Source: an uncultured Clostridia bacterium
GTDB taxonomy: Bacteria; Bacillota; Clostridia; Oscillospirales; JAAYOS01
Direction of reading: 5' to 3'
DNA length: 64,000 nt
Assembly: GCA_947593925.1 (NCBI GenBank)
Contig: CANQDU010000003.1
Location: 1-64,000 of the forward strand
Shown: positions 51,249-59,394 of the stretch, one piece after another
Layout of the letters: each line of letters begins with the position of its first letter
Position numbering within the stretch: the stretch's first letter is position 1
Program-made: the position numbers and the translations under genes
The notes under the pieces: model-generated
What the model was told of the DNA's origin: nothing
What the model saw: the letters and a program-made list of their open reading frames with translations, nothing else
The model's database searches: none

Positions 51249-51458
51249 TCAGAGAGGACGCACGTTGATGGCGCGAAGCTTTGCGCTGTTCTTCGGATCC
51301 TGCTCGGTCTCGTACTCGACCTTCTGGCCCTCGGCGAGGGTCTTGAAGCCATCGACAAGAATGGCGGAGAAGTGGACGAACACGTCGTCGCCGCCCTCGT
51401 CGTTAGAGATGAAGCCGTAGCCCTTGCTCTCGTTGAACCACTTAACTGTTCCGGTCAT
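51249..51458 (-). CDS. Cold-shock protein (CspA family)
   Basis: A 69-residue OB-fold RNA chaperone. RNP1 KGYGFISN is at residues 12-19 and RNP2 VFVHFSAI at 27-34, with conserved N-terminal [15 protein letters not shown] and the basic aromatic surface for single-stranded nucleic acid. GGAGG precedes the ATG. It is expressed from a perfect consensus promoter through a leader of about 125 nt that contains a terminator-like hairpin (51500-51564), so expression is probably controlled at the RNA level. Confidence 0.95.
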   Translation of the reverse strand: MTGTVKWFNESKGYGFISNDEGGDDVFVHFSAILVDGFKTLAEGQKVEYETEQDPKNSAKLRAINVRPL

Positions 51459-51499
51459 GATGTTGCCTCCAAGAAAAATATTGTACGGATGGAACTAAC

Positions 51500-51564
51500 T
51501 AAAAAAACTCGCATTCCCTTGTAAGGCGTTGCGGACCAGCAATGACTTACAAGGGAATGTGAGT
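51500..51564 (-). promoter_or_regulatory. Terminator-like hairpin inside the csp leader
   Basis: On the minus strand a 19-bp stem (ACTC-A-CATTCCCTTGTAAG with one mismatch) and a loop of about 20 nt are followed by seven T residues (51500-51506). It lies about 20 nt after the predicted start of transcription and about 40 nt before the csp Shine-Dalgarno. Structurally it is a complete intrinsic terminator within the 5' UTR. Confidence 0.7.
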
Positions 51565-51589
51565 TACAGCCGTGCCTCGGTACACAATC

Positions 51590-51618
51590 ATTATATCCGC
51601 GACTATCGCTTTTGTCAA
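51590..51618 (-). promoter_or_regulatory. Consensus sigma-A promoter of csp
   Basis: On the minus strand: TTGACA (51613-51618), 17-nt spacer, TATAAT (51590-51595); all twelve positions match consensus. The rest of 51459-51766 holds the csp leader hairpin, an AT-rich upstream stretch (51620-51715) and the carboxypeptidase terminator. Confidence 0.93.
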
Positions 51619-51718
51619 GCATTATTGCAAGAAAATTTCACAGAAATTGGATACTTCCCCAAGTTTATGTATTTTTTGACAATTCTCTTTCAGATATTGG
51701 AAATAACAGGATAAAGCT

Positions 51719-51746
51719 CGCCCCCGGCGCAAACGCGCCGGGGGCG
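51719..51746 (-). terminator. Hairpin terminator of the M14 carboxypeptidase gene
   Basis: A 12-bp perfect stem (CGCCCCCGGCGC and complement), 4-nt loop, followed by AGCTTTAT on the minus strand. Confidence 0.7.
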
Positions 51747-51766
51747 AAGAATTGCATACCTATTGC

Positions 51767-54700
51767 TTACTCGGCGTCAATGCGCGCGAGTATGGTCTGC
51801 ACCTGCTCGAAGGTGATGTTCGAGTCGGGCGAAAGGGTCGTCGCGGTCGTGCCCTTGACGTATCCCTCGCTCACGGCCCAAGCCATGGCGTCCTTGGCAT
51901 AGCTGTGGACGTCCGTTGCGTCGGTGAAGACGTCGAGCGCTGCCTTGTCGGCTTCCTTGCCGCCGTTCGCACGCCAGAGCATCGTCACGAACTCCTCGCG
52001 GGTGACGAAGGTCTTCGCGGAGAAGCTGCCGTTCGGGTAACCGAGGACTATGTTCTCGGCGGCCGCCCAGTTGACGGCGTCGGTGACCCAGCCGTAGGTG
52101 GCGGCGTCGGTGAACGTGGAGGCGGACGTGGTCTTCTCGGAGCCGTTCGCTTCCCAGATGGCCTCGACGGCCTCGCCGCGGGTAACCTTGTCGGTCGGGT
52201 CGCTCGTCATGGCGTCGAACGCGAAGTTGACGATGAAGGTGAACTCGTCCCTCTGATGGACCTTGTTCGTGAGGGTGTTCGCGAAGACGGCGATGTCGAG
52301 GTCGGAGCCGTCCGCGCCCTTGCCCTCGTAGGAGAAGGCCTGGATGGAGTCGTTGAGGAAGTCCGCATAGTGCGCGCCGTCCGACGGGAGGAAGCCCTCG
52401 AGCAGCTTCTGCGAGCCGTCCAGCTTGACAAGGGTCTTGGCGCCTGCCGGGATGCTTGCGAAGTAGCCCGCACCGTAGCCGTACATAATGTCGTCGCCCT
52501 CGGCGATATATGTGGCGGTGACGGGGCTGTCCTTCTCGGGATAGGTGACGTGTGCGAGCGCGTCCATGGCGCTCCTGCTGACGGTGTTCCTCACGACAGC
52601 GCCGCTGCTGAAGAGACCGGCAACTGCGGAAGCGACGCCGGAGCTGTAGCCGATGTACGGCACGCCGCTCTTGATGGCCGCGAGCGCGGCAGCGTCCGGA
52701 GCGGATGCGCCGATTATGACGTCGGCCTTGGTGGGATCGTCGGTGGTGGTGAAGCCGAGGAGAGCCATGGTCTCACGGTCGTAGTTGTAGCCGTACGAGC
52801 CGACAAGCGAGGTCTTGACGAAGCCGGTGCTGTTGTCGCCGGGCTTGCCGGTGATGTAGATCACGGGCGCGGCGTTTATCGTCTTGGAAGCGGGCTCAGT
52901 TGCAACGCTCACGGCGGAGACGGTGAGGTCCTCGGAGACCGACTCGTAGTCGGCATAGGAGATGATGAAGCTGCCGTCATACTTGCCCTCGGTGATGAGC
53001 TTCACGGTCTTGCCCGCGTTCAGAAGGGTGTTGACGGCCTTGGCGGCGTCCTCGGAGGTGTTGAGGAGGACGATGGTCGCGTCCTTGTCGCCAATGAAGG
53101 AGGACTTGACGTCCCAGTCGGTGCTGACGGCGCAGACCTTGGCTATCTCGGTGTAGTCGGCCTTCTTGGTGACGGTCTCCATATCGAAGCCGCGGGTGTG
53201 GTTGAACGCGGTGATGCCTTCGCTGTAGAGCTGCGGCCATTCGGTGATGACGGTGCCGTTGTAGAGGACGCCGTTCGCGACCGAGCGCTTCGCCTGATAC
53301 ATCGAGACGACCGCGGTCCCGGCGGGATAGGTAATTCCGTTAAAGGTGAAGCTCGAGGAAGCCTTCATTACCTTGACGTCGTTGCGGATGAGGTAATCTA
53401 TCATCTCGGCGGCGTCCTGAAGGTTCTTCTGGTTTGTGCCGTCGAGCGGGATGATGTACGCCTCGGGGAAGAAGTTGCCGTTCTCGCCCTCGCCGGTGTA
53501 CTCGGGACGGAAGATGTCCGCCTCCGCGCCCGTTGTGTCAAAGCGGTCGGTGAGCCACTGGCCTACTTCCTCGTCGGAGTTGGCGTTGGTGACGCCGCGC
53601 AGATAAGCGGTAACCTGGTCGGTGAGGTAGCTTTCCTTCTCGCCCGCTATAAAGACGGACTGGTTGAGCATGCCGTAAGGCAGGGCGGTCGCCATATAGT
53701 CGTCATAGGCCGGGACCTCGACGGTGTAGGCAACGGTGCCGTGAAGCATCGAATACTGCGGGGTGTAGCTCGTGGACATATCGTCCCACGGGTCATACCA
53801 CTCGGTCTTGTAGGTGCCGTCGGCGTTCTTCTCGCCGGTGTAGATGAGGTAGTCGCGCTGCGGGGTGACATAGCTGTTGTGCGCGTCGTTGTTCGCGACC
53901 GCGCCGATGCCGAGCGCCTCGCCGCCGGTCACAAGATGGTCGGCAAGGAGGTCATACTCGAAGTTCGGCTCATGAGGCGGATCGCACGGCTCGACCTGGA
54001 ACTGCTCGATACGTCCGTGGAACTCGGCAAAGCTGACGGGGTTCCATGCCGCGATGAGCTTCGTCATGTTCTGGGTCTCAGCCTGGGTCTGGAAGGAGTT
54101 GTCGCGGTTGAGGTCGTATCCGCCCGAAGAGGTACGGGTGACGTATGTACGGCCTTCGACGTTCTCCTCGGGGACGATGATGAAGAACACGTCCTCAAGC
54201 AGCTCCTCGGTGCTGACGTCCTTGTTCTCGACGGTGTAATACTTCTCGAGGTCAACCTTCTCGGAGTAGCCGTCCTTCTCGGCGCGGATATATCCGAGGT
54301 ATGTAGCCTTGTCCTTGATAAGCTCCGGAACAGCGACGCTGCCCGCCTCGCCTACCGGGCCGAGCTGATCTGCAAGCTCCGCTTCGCCCTCGGCGGTGAA
54401 GCCGGTGAGCACCTTGTAGTCTATCGGGGTATCGACTGCGGCGTTCTTTACGAGCATCCACGCAAATCCGAGAACACCGTCGGAAGCGGCGACCTCGTTG
54501 GAGTGGATGTTCGAGTAGAGAACGGGCACCTGATAGCTGCCTATCGAGCCGTCCTTGATGTCATCGAGGAGGGACTGCGGGTCGGTCTCGGCCTGCTCCG
54601 CGATCTTCAGCCACTTCTCGGTGGCGGCCTTGCTCTTCGCGATTATAAGGTACGGCATGTCGAGCGACTCGAGGCCGTTCTGACCGGCGCTCATGCCCAT

Positions 54701-55414
54701 CGAATCCTTATGCACATAGATGTCGGTGTTCTCCTCGGCGTAATCGACTATGGCGTCGATCTCGTCGTAGATCTCCTGCATCGTGTGGAAGTTGTCGTAC
54801 GGGTTTATCTTGGTGTAAGCCGAGCCGAGATCCTTTCCGTCTACGGAAGCGGTGACGTAGTACCAGCCGCAGATGTCGAGGTAGGCGCCGCCGTTGGAGT
54901 GCGGAGCGCTGGCGTCTTCGTAGCTCTCACCGGTGTACCAGTCCCTCGCCCAGAAGTAGATGCTGTTCGAGAACGTGAGGACGATGTTCACCTTGCCGTC
55001 CTCGGTGGTCTCGACCGTGGTGTCTATCTTCGTGAAGAGCGGCTCGTCGTTCTGGTTGAGCCAGCTGCTTATCTCGCCGCCCTCGGTGTGGTGGGGATAG
55101 AGCTTGGTGTCGAGATAGCCGGCGTCCTCGTCATAGTCGAGGGTCCAGACGACGTCGTCCGCTATCGCCTCCGCCTCCTCCGCGGTCATGTCGACCGGGA
55201 TGGTGACTTTGAATGTCCTCTCGGCGGTGAGGCTTATCCAGTCCTCGCCGTCATCGGATGTATTGGTGAAGCTGCCGGTGTATGCCGGCGCGGCCGCTGT
55301 GGCGGTAGTCCCCGCGGCTGCGGATGCGTTCGGAACGACGCATACCGACAGCATGAGGGCGACCGCAAGCAGCAGAGCCGTGAGCTTCTTGGAGTGTGTC
55401 AGGGTCTTTGCCAT
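51767..55414 (-). CDS. Surface-anchored M14 zinc carboxypeptidase with SLH domains
   Basis: A 1215-residue exported protein. The signal peptide is residues 1-33 (KKLTALLLAVALMLSVCVVPNASA). The M14 domain is at about 190-620: zinc ligands in NIHSNEVAASDG (HxxE, near 302) and His in FAEFHGRIEQFQ (near 463), with the catalytic Glu in TVEVPAYDDY (near 565). A 400-residue unassigned region follows, including an amidotransferase-like IYITGKPGDNSTGF segment. SLH segments end the protein (KVTRGEAVEAIW, FTDAATYGWVTDAVNWAAAENIVLGYPNG, FVTREEFVTMLWR, FTDATDVHSYAKDAMAWA; residues about 1080-1215). It probably trims peptides at the wall. ATG 55414 follows AAGGTGAG. Confidence 0.9.
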   Translation of the reverse strand: MAKTLTHSKKLTALLLAVALMLSVCVVPNASAAAGTTATAAAPAYTGSFTNTSDDGEDWISLTAERTFKVTIPVDMTAEEAEAIADDVVWTLDYDEDAGYLDTKLYPHHTEGGEISSWLNQNDEPLFTKIDTTVETTEDGKVNIVLTFSNSIYFWARDWYTGESYEDASAPHSNGGAYLDICGWYYVTASVDGKDLGSAYTKINPYDNFHTMQEIYDEIDAIVDYAEENTDIYVHKDSMGMSAGQNGLESLDMPYLIIAKSKAATEKWLKIAEQAETDPQSLLDDIKDGSIGSYQVPVLYSNIHSNEVAASDGVLGFAWMLVKNAAVDTPIDYKVLTGFTAEGEAELADQLGPVGEAGSVAVPELIKDKATYLGYIRAEKDGYSEKVDLEKYYTVENKDVSTEELLEDVFFIIVPEENVEGRTYVTRTSSGGYDLNRDNSFQTQAETQNMTKLIAAWNPVSFAEFHGRIEQFQVEPCDPPHEPNFEYDLLADHLVTGGEALGIGAVANNDAHNSYVTPQRDYLIYTGEKNADGTYKTEWYDPWDDMSTSYTPQYSMLHGTVAYTVEVPAYDDYMATALPYGMLNQSVFIAGEKESYLTDQVTAYLRGVTNANSDEEVGQWLTDRFDTTGAEADIFRPEYTGEGENGNFFPEAYIIPLDGTNQKNLQDAAEMIDYLIRNDVKVMKASSSFTFNGITYPAGTAVVSMYQAKRSVANGVLYNGTVITEWPQLYSEGITAFNHTRGFDMETVTKKADYTEIAKVCAVSTDWDVKSSFIGDKDATIVLLNTSEDAAKAVNTLLNAGKTVKLITEGKYDGSFIISYADYESVSEDLTVSAVSVATEPASKTINAAPVIYITGKPGDNSTGFVKTSLVGSYGYNYDRETMALLGFTTTDDPTKADVIIGASAPDAAALAAIKSGVPYIGYSSGVASAVAGLFSSGAVVRNTVSRSAMDALAHVTYPEKDSPVTATYIAEGDDIMYGYGAGYFASIPAGAKTLVKLDGSQKLLEGFLPSDGAHYADFLNDSIQAFSYEGKGADGSDLDIAVFANTLTNKVHQRDEFTFIVNFAFDAMTSDPTDKVTRGEAVEAIWEANGSEKTTSASTFTDAATYGWVTDAVNWAAAENIVLGYPNGSFSAKTFVTREEFVTMLWRANGGKEADKAALDVFTDATDVHSYAKDAMAWAVSEGYVKGTTATTLSPDSNITFEQVQTILARIDAE

Positions 55415-55451
55415 TTGGTTCTCACCTTCGCCTTTCTTTTTTTGCGGCGCA

Positions 55452-55490
55452 CACATTCATTTTCAGAATGTTTATTCATGCGCCGTTAAT
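55452..55490 (-). promoter_or_regulatory. Leader hairpin of the M14 carboxypeptidase gene
   Basis: On the minus strand GGCGCA...TGCGCC encloses ACATTC...GAATGT with a short loop, between the predicted start of transcription and the start codon. Confidence 0.45.
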
Positions 55491-55500
55491 AAACATACAT

Positions 55501-55529
55501 ATACTAGCACCCGAACCCGCCTTTGTCAA
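55501..55529 (-). promoter_or_regulatory. Sigma-A promoter of the M14 carboxypeptidase gene
   Basis: On the minus strand: TTGACA (55524-55529), 17-nt spacer with extended TGC, TAGTAT (55501-55506). Confidence 0.88.
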
Positions 55530-55581
55530 CAGCTTTTTCACGAAAAATCAATAAACTTTCAAAAGTTGTAGCAATGCCACA

Positions 55582-55610
55582 AAAAGGCTCCGCACACTGC
55601 GGAGCCTTTT
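55582..55610. terminator. Bidirectional terminator
   Basis: GGCTCCGC and complement flanked by AAAA and TTTT, loop of 5. It can end transcripts from the VOC/mntP side on the minus strand. Confidence 0.8.
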
Positions 55611-55643
55611 GGCGGTTCTTCCTATTCTGTTCGGAACGTATCC

Positions 55644-55667
55644 GCATACATTATACATAATGTATGC
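55644..55667. promoter_or_regulatory. 24-bp perfect palindrome
   Basis: Two 11-bp arms (GCATACATTAT and complement) around a central AC. The AT-rich interior with GC ends resembles a dimeric repressor operator more than a terminator; there is no T tract. The surrounding space 55611-55791 contains no convincing gene. Confidence 0.5.
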
Positions 55668-55791
55668 ATATACTGAATATTTCTCTCTGTGCGGCGGCGA
55701 GAACGATTGCCGGCTCTGTCTGCCATTATTTCCTTCCTGCGTTTCCGGAGCAGCCAAGCACGGCAGTGAAACTTCGCCGTCAAACGGGAGC

Positions 55792-56144
55792 CTAACTGTT
55801 TTTCGGAAAGCTTCCGAAGAAAATCACGTTATTGTCGGGGTCGAAAAGCTCATGCTTACCGCGCCCCAAGGCCGCTTTACGGGTTTTTCGATGATTTTCG
55901 CCCCAAAAGCCGGCAGCTTCTCGTATTCCCTTTCAACGTCATCGACGGTAAACGCCAGACATATATTCCGGTTCCGATCGTTCTTTGTCGAGCCGTCGTT
56001 ATATATTGTAAGCGCGGTCTCCTCGGTGATGAGAAACTGATGTATCTCGTCCTCGCTGCCGTTTTCAATTCCGAGCAGCTGCTTATAAAAAGCCGCAAGT
56101 CTCGGCACATCGTTTGTACACAAACACACTTCGCCGATCTTCAT
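55792..56144 (-). pseudogene. VOC/glyoxalase-family protein, frameshifted near the 3' end
   Basis: As read, the frame gives 106 residues (MKIGEVCLCTNDVPRLAAFYKQLLGIENG, AFTVDDVEREYEKLPAFGAKIIEKPVKRPWGAVSMSF), then STPTIT and stop at 55824. One extra T in the T4 run at 55844-55847 restores the expected family ending FFDPDNNVIFFGSFPKNS with a stop at 55792. The missing part carries a core strand and usually a metal ligand, so the present product is probably inactive unless this is a sequencing error. VOC proteins act in glyoxalase-type or antibiotic-binding reactions. GGGAGG precedes the ATG, 28 nt after mntP. GC content is lower than neighbours. Confidence 0.82.
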
Positions 56145-56172
56145 AAAAACCTCCCTATTTGTTCTATGTACG

Positions 56173-56733
56173 TTATCCGAGCACGCCCAGATGCTCGAGC
56201 AGTATCTTCACTCCCATGAGAATGAGGACTATTCCGCCCACAAGCTCCGCCTTGGACTTGTACCTCGCGCCGAAGATGTTGCCTATCTTGACGCCCGCCG
56301 CGCTGAACGCGAAGGTCGTCACGCCGATGAGCACCGCCGCCGGAACTATGCTCACCTTCAGGAACGCAAACGTCACGCCGACGGCGAGCGCGTCTATGCT
56401 CGTCGCGACGGCGAGCGGCAGCATCGCCTTCGGCGAGAAGGAGCGGTCGAGCTCCTCCGCCTCCCCGCGCGACTCGCGGATCATGTTTATTCCGATTATC
56501 GTGAGCAGCACGAACGCTATCCAGTGATCGATCTGCTCTATCGCGCCGCTGAGCCAGCTTCCGAGCAGGAAGCCTATCACCGGCATCAGCGCCTGAAATC
56601 CGCCGAAGTACAGCCCGGTGACGACGAGGTACTTAGGCCGCGCGCGGTCAACCGACAGTCCCTTACAGACGGACACGGCAAAGGCGTCCATCGACAGACC
56701 CACAGCTATGAAGAAAAGCTCCAATATTCCCAT
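56173..56733 (-). CDS. Manganese efflux pump MntP
   Basis: A 186-residue membrane protein of the MntP (DUF204) family, exporting Mn2+. Two homologous halves: [22 protein letters not shown] (residues 6-27, with the conserved Asp) and [20 protein letters not shown] (near 108-127, matching Asp). Six helices; [17 protein letters not shown] and [18 protein letters not shown] are typical. GGGAG lies 9 nt before the ATG. It is downstream of the methyltransferase gene (93 nt) and upstream of the VOC gene. I did not find a convincing yybP-ykoY manganese riboswitch in the short upstream gap. Confidence 0.92.
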   Translation of the reverse strand: MGILELFFIAVGLSMDAFAVSVCKGLSVDRARPKYLVVTGLYFGGFQALMPVIGFLLGSWLSGAIEQIDHWIAFVLLTIIGINMIRESRGEAEELDRSFSPKAMLPLAVATSIDALAVGVTFAFLKVSIVPAAVLIGVTTFAFSAAGVKIGNIFGARYKSKAELVGGIVLILMGVKILLEHLGVLG

Positions 56734-56826
56734 TTCTCATGCTCCCAATGCGGCGTCGGGTTCTTCGGAGCCCGGCGGCGTTTTTCTCATGCAAACGTTC
56801 TGACGGACGGCGGCGTTCTCCGCGCG

Positions 56827-58056
56827 TCATATCACCTGAAATATGTAGAACTTCAGATACTCGGTCTCGGGGACGTTCCAGAGTATCGGATGGTCCGGCG
56901 CCTGCTTGCGGACCGCTATCTCCTTGAGCTCGCGGTCGGAGTCGCCCGCGGCGGCGCGCAGCATCCTCTCAAACTCCGCGGACGGCATGAAGTGCGAGCA
57001 GGAGGCCGTCGCGAGCAGTCCTCCCCTCGGAAGCAGCGACATGGCGCGGCGGTTTATCTCGCGGTACCCGCGGAACGCGCTCTCCGCCGTCGCGCGGGAC
57101 TTCGTGAACGCCGGCGGGTCGAGGATGATGAAGTCGTAAGCGCGCCCGCCCTTCTCCGCCATCTCGGTGAGGAGCTCGAACACGTCCGCGCAGACGAAGT
57201 CCACCTTATCCGAAAGTCCGTTGCGCGCGGCGTTCTCCCGCGCCATGGCTATGGCGCTCTCCGAGATATCGACCGCCGTCACATGCTCCGCGTCGCCCTT
57301 CGCCGCGTTCAGCGCGAACGACCCGGTGTGCGTGAAGCAGTCGAGCACGCGCCGACCTCTCGCGAGTCCGGCGACGGCGCGGCGGTTGTACTTCTGGTCG
57401 AGGAAGAAGCCGGTCTTCTGACCGTTCTCGACGTCTACCTTATAAAATACTCCGTTTTCGCATATCTCGGTGACGGCGCTCGCGGGCGGAGCCTCGCCCT
57501 CGAGCGGGAACCACCCCTTGTACCTCGGAAGTCCTTCGAGCGAGCGAGCCGCGAGGTCGTTCCTCTCGTATATGCCCGAGACGTTATGACCGTCCGCGCG
57601 GAGTGTCCGCACGATGAGCGGGAAAACGACGCTTTTCAGCCGCTCCATGCCGACCGACGCGGTCTCGGCTGCGAGAATGTCCGAGAATTTGTCCACCGTG
57701 AGGCCGGGGAACCCGTCCGACTCGCCGAATATGACGCGGCAGCACCCGAGGTCGTCCGGCACGACCGCCTTGCGGTACTCCCACGCATAGCGGACGCGGC
57801 GCTGCCAGAACGCCTCGTCAAAGCGGTCATTCGCGTTGCGGGATATGAGCCGCAGGCGTATCTTGCTCTCGCGGCTGACAAATCCGGTACCGATGTAGCG
57901 ACCCTTCTCGCTCACGGCGTCCGCAAGGCAGCCGTTCTCGTACTCCTCCGGCTCGCTCACTACGTCCGAAGCGTAGAGCCACGGGTGCCCGGTCTGAGCC
58001 CAGCGCACGCCCTTCTGCGATATTACAAATCTCGGGTAGTCTCTCTCGGCCTTCAT
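56827..58056 (-). CDS. Class I SAM-dependent rRNA methyltransferase (RlmI-like)
   Basis: A 409-residue RNA cytosine-5 methyltransferase-like protein. The N-terminal PUA domain (VISQKGVRWAQTGHPWLYASDV...GRYIGTGFVSRESKIRLRLIS, residues 12-73) is followed by the Rossmann domain with motif I RRVLDCFTHTGSFALNAAKG (near 230), acidic VTAVDISESAIAMARENA (motif II) and motif IV FIILDPPAFTKSR near 307. E. coli RlmI methylates 23S rRNA C1962. It has a TTGAAA-N17-TACAAT promoter and GGAGGGG before the ATG. Confidence 0.92.
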   Translation of the reverse strand: MKAERDYPRFVISQKGVRWAQTGHPWLYASDVVSEPEEYENGCLADAVSEKGRYIGTGFVSRESKIRLRLISRNANDRFDEAFWQRRVRYAWEYRKAVVPDDLGCCRVIFGESDGFPGLTVDKFSDILAAETASVGMERLKSVVFPLIVRTLRADGHNVSGIYERNDLAARSLEGLPRYKGWFPLEGEAPPASAVTEICENGVFYKVDVENGQKTGFFLDQKYNRRAVAGLARGRRVLDCFTHTGSFALNAAKGDAEHVTAVDISESAIAMARENAARNGLSDKVDFVCADVFELLTEMAEKGGRAYDFIILDPPAFTKSRATAESAFRGYREINRRAMSLLPRGGLLATASCSHFMPSAEFERMLRAAAGDSDRELKEIAVRKQAPDHPILWNVPETEYLKFYIFQVI

Positions 58057-58091
58057 GTTCCCCTCCGAATTTACATACGGTGCATGCGGCT

Positions 58092-58120
58092 ATTGTACCA
58101 TACCGGCGCGGTATTTTCAA
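58092..58120 (-). promoter_or_regulatory. Sigma-A promoter of the RlmI-like gene
   Basis: On the minus strand: TTGAAA (58115-58120), 17-nt spacer, TACAAT (58092-58097). Confidence 0.8.
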
Positions 58121-58127
58121 TATCCGC

Positions 58128-58175
58128 GCAAAAAGAGCCTCCGGAGGAAGGATACCGCCGGAGGTTCACGCTCTT
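58128..58175. other. Stem-loop between divergent promoters
   Basis: AAAAGAG...CTCTTTT outer arms enclose CCTCCGG...CCGGAGG. It lies in the 256-bp gap between the divergent RlmI-like and phosphoribosyltransferase genes and might insulate them. Confidence 0.4.
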
Positions 58176-58242
58176 TTCGTCAAATCGCAGGTCAATATAC
58201 GAAAAAAGCGGCTGAGACAGCAGGAATATTTGTCTTCATATG

Positions 58243-58271
58243 TTGCCGCCGCGCCTTTTTTGTGATACTAT
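58243..58271 (+). promoter_or_regulatory. Sigma-A promoter of the phosphoribosyltransferase gene
   Basis: TTGCCG (58243-58248), 17-nt spacer, TACTAT (58266-58271). Confidence 0.65.
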
Positions 58272-58312
58272 TCATATCAGCAGGACACAACTTCATAAAA
58301 AGGAGCTTATAT

Positions 58313-58864
58313 ATGGAGTACAAAATGAAAATTGCGGGGCTGGAGCGCAGCCTGCCCCTCTGCCCCATCTCGGACGAGCTGAATATCGGCGCGTTCATCA
58401 TTTTCGGCGACGTCGAGCTGACCGTCGCCGCATCCGCCGAGCTGCTGAAGCTCGCCCCGGAGCACGACATACTGATAACCGCCGAGTCGAAGGGCATACC
58501 GCTCGTCTACGAGATGGCACGTCAGGCGGGCGAGGGATACATCATCGCGCGCAAGTCGGCAAAGCTCTATATGCGCGACCCGTTCTCGGTCCGCGTCAAG
58601 TCTATAACCACCGCCGGAGTCCAGACCCTCTACCTCGACGGCAACGACAAGGCGCGCATGGATGGCAAGCGCGTCATCATCGTCGATGACGTCATCTCGA
58701 CCGGCGAATCCCTCCGCGCCCTCGAGGAGCTTGTGACGCAGGCGGGCGGAAACATCGTCGCGCGGATGGCGGTACTCGCCGAGGGTGAAGCGGCGGAGCG
58801 CAAGGACATCACCTACCTCGAACATCTGCCGCTCTTCGACAAGGACGGCCGTCCCCTCGACTGA
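58313..58864 (+). CDS. Phosphoribosyltransferase-family protein (adenine PRT-like)
   Basis: A 183-residue type I phosphoribosyltransferase. The PRPP-binding motif RVIIVDDVISTGESLRALEELV is near residues 123-144, and the flexible-loop region RKSAKLYMRDPFSVRVKSITT near 85-105. The order resembles adenine or xanthine phosphoribosyltransferases and PurR-type relatives; I would not fix the base. The ATG at 58313 has AAAAAGGAGC 9 nt upstream, and the open frame upstream contains the promoter. Single-gene unit with terminator. Confidence 0.85.
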   Translation: MEYKMKIAGLERSLPLCPISDELNIGAFIIFGDVELTVAASAELLKLAPEHDILITAESKGIPLVYEMARQAGEGYIIARKSAKLYMRDPFSVRVKSITTAGVQTLYLDGNDKARMDGKRVIIVDDVISTGESLRALEELVTQAGGNIVARMAVLAEGEAAERKDITYLEHLPLFDKDGRPLD

Positions 58865-58933
58865 GCGCTGTCTTTCCGTCCCGACTGTGCGTAAAGCGTT
58901 TTGCTTTCCACTTGTTTGAAATATCCTCACTGA

Positions 58934-58954
58934 TGTAAAGTGTTTTAATTTACA
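58934..58954. repeat. TGTAAAG mini-hairpin
   Basis: TGTAAA, T-rich loop, TTTACA; related in shape to 14337-14357 and to the elements after ldhA. A weaker relative (CGTAAAGC...GCTTTCC) lies at 58890. Confidence 0.45.
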
Positions 58955-58955
58955 A

Positions 58956-58997
58956 GCCCGCCGTTGAAATCGGAGATTTCAACGGCGGGCTTTGTTT
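58956..58997 (+). terminator. Terminator of the phosphoribosyltransferase gene
   Basis: A 16-bp perfect stem (GCCCGCCGTTGAAATC and complement), loop GGA, followed by TTTGTTT. Confidence 0.8.
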
Positions 58998-59004
58998 ATC
59001 AAAT

Positions 59005-59394
59005 GCCTCGCAGAGTTTAATCCGTTTTTTCCGGCGGCGTGTACGTCGGAAAAAACTCTTTGCGCGTAGCGTGCGTCGATTTTCCGCCGAAGGCGATTCC
59101 GCGCCGGTTCGCGCGGTTGAAGTTGCTTGCCGCAGGCAAGCAACTTCGCGCAGGCGGAATTCATTTCCGCCGAGCATTTCAATCGGAAGGGCTCCCAAAC
59201 GGTCTACTGACCGTTTGGGAATTGCGTCGATTTTCCGCCGAAGGCGGAAAACTCGGCGCGTAGCGGAGCGCTTACTGTCGGTAGGGCTTCGCCCTATCCG
59301 ACAGTTTCACTTGGAATTGCGCTTGCGCAATTCCAAGTGAACTTCTCGCGGCAAATTGGTAAGCGGGCGTAGCGAGCGCGATTTGCCGCGACTG
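59005..59394 (-). repeat. Structured modular repeat R5 (longest copy)
   Basis: Read on the minus strand from 59394: an 11-bp stem ATTTGCCGCGA (59346-59391); a perfect 15-bp hairpin CACTTGGAATTGCGC (59308-59339); an ACTGTCGG-TAGGGC hairpin (59274-59305); conserved CTCCGCTACGCGCCGAG; TTTTCCGCC hairpin (59231-59251); hairpins 59193-59220, 59153-59171 (loop TTCAT) and 59119-59147, matching R2; conserved GGAAAATCGACGCACGCT; hairpin 59024-59056 with loop ACGTACACGCCGC; tail CTCTGCGAGGC (59015-59005). It fills the space after polC. No convincing gene lies in 58865-59394. Confidence 0.85.

Noticed and set aside
55548..55757. 69-residue minus-strand open frame upstream of the carboxypeptidase gene
   Set aside because: It crosses the palindrome and a bidirectional terminator and has no recognisable ribosome-binding site or similarity.
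56734..56826. yybP-ykoY manganese riboswitch upstream of mntP
   Set aside because: The gap is short and I could not find the conserved loops; only a GGGCTCC-type hairpin is visible.
59005..59394. CRISPR array in the repeat-rich 59-kb region
   Set aside because: Hairpins differ in length and sequence, there are no identical repeats at regular spacing, and no cas genes are near.
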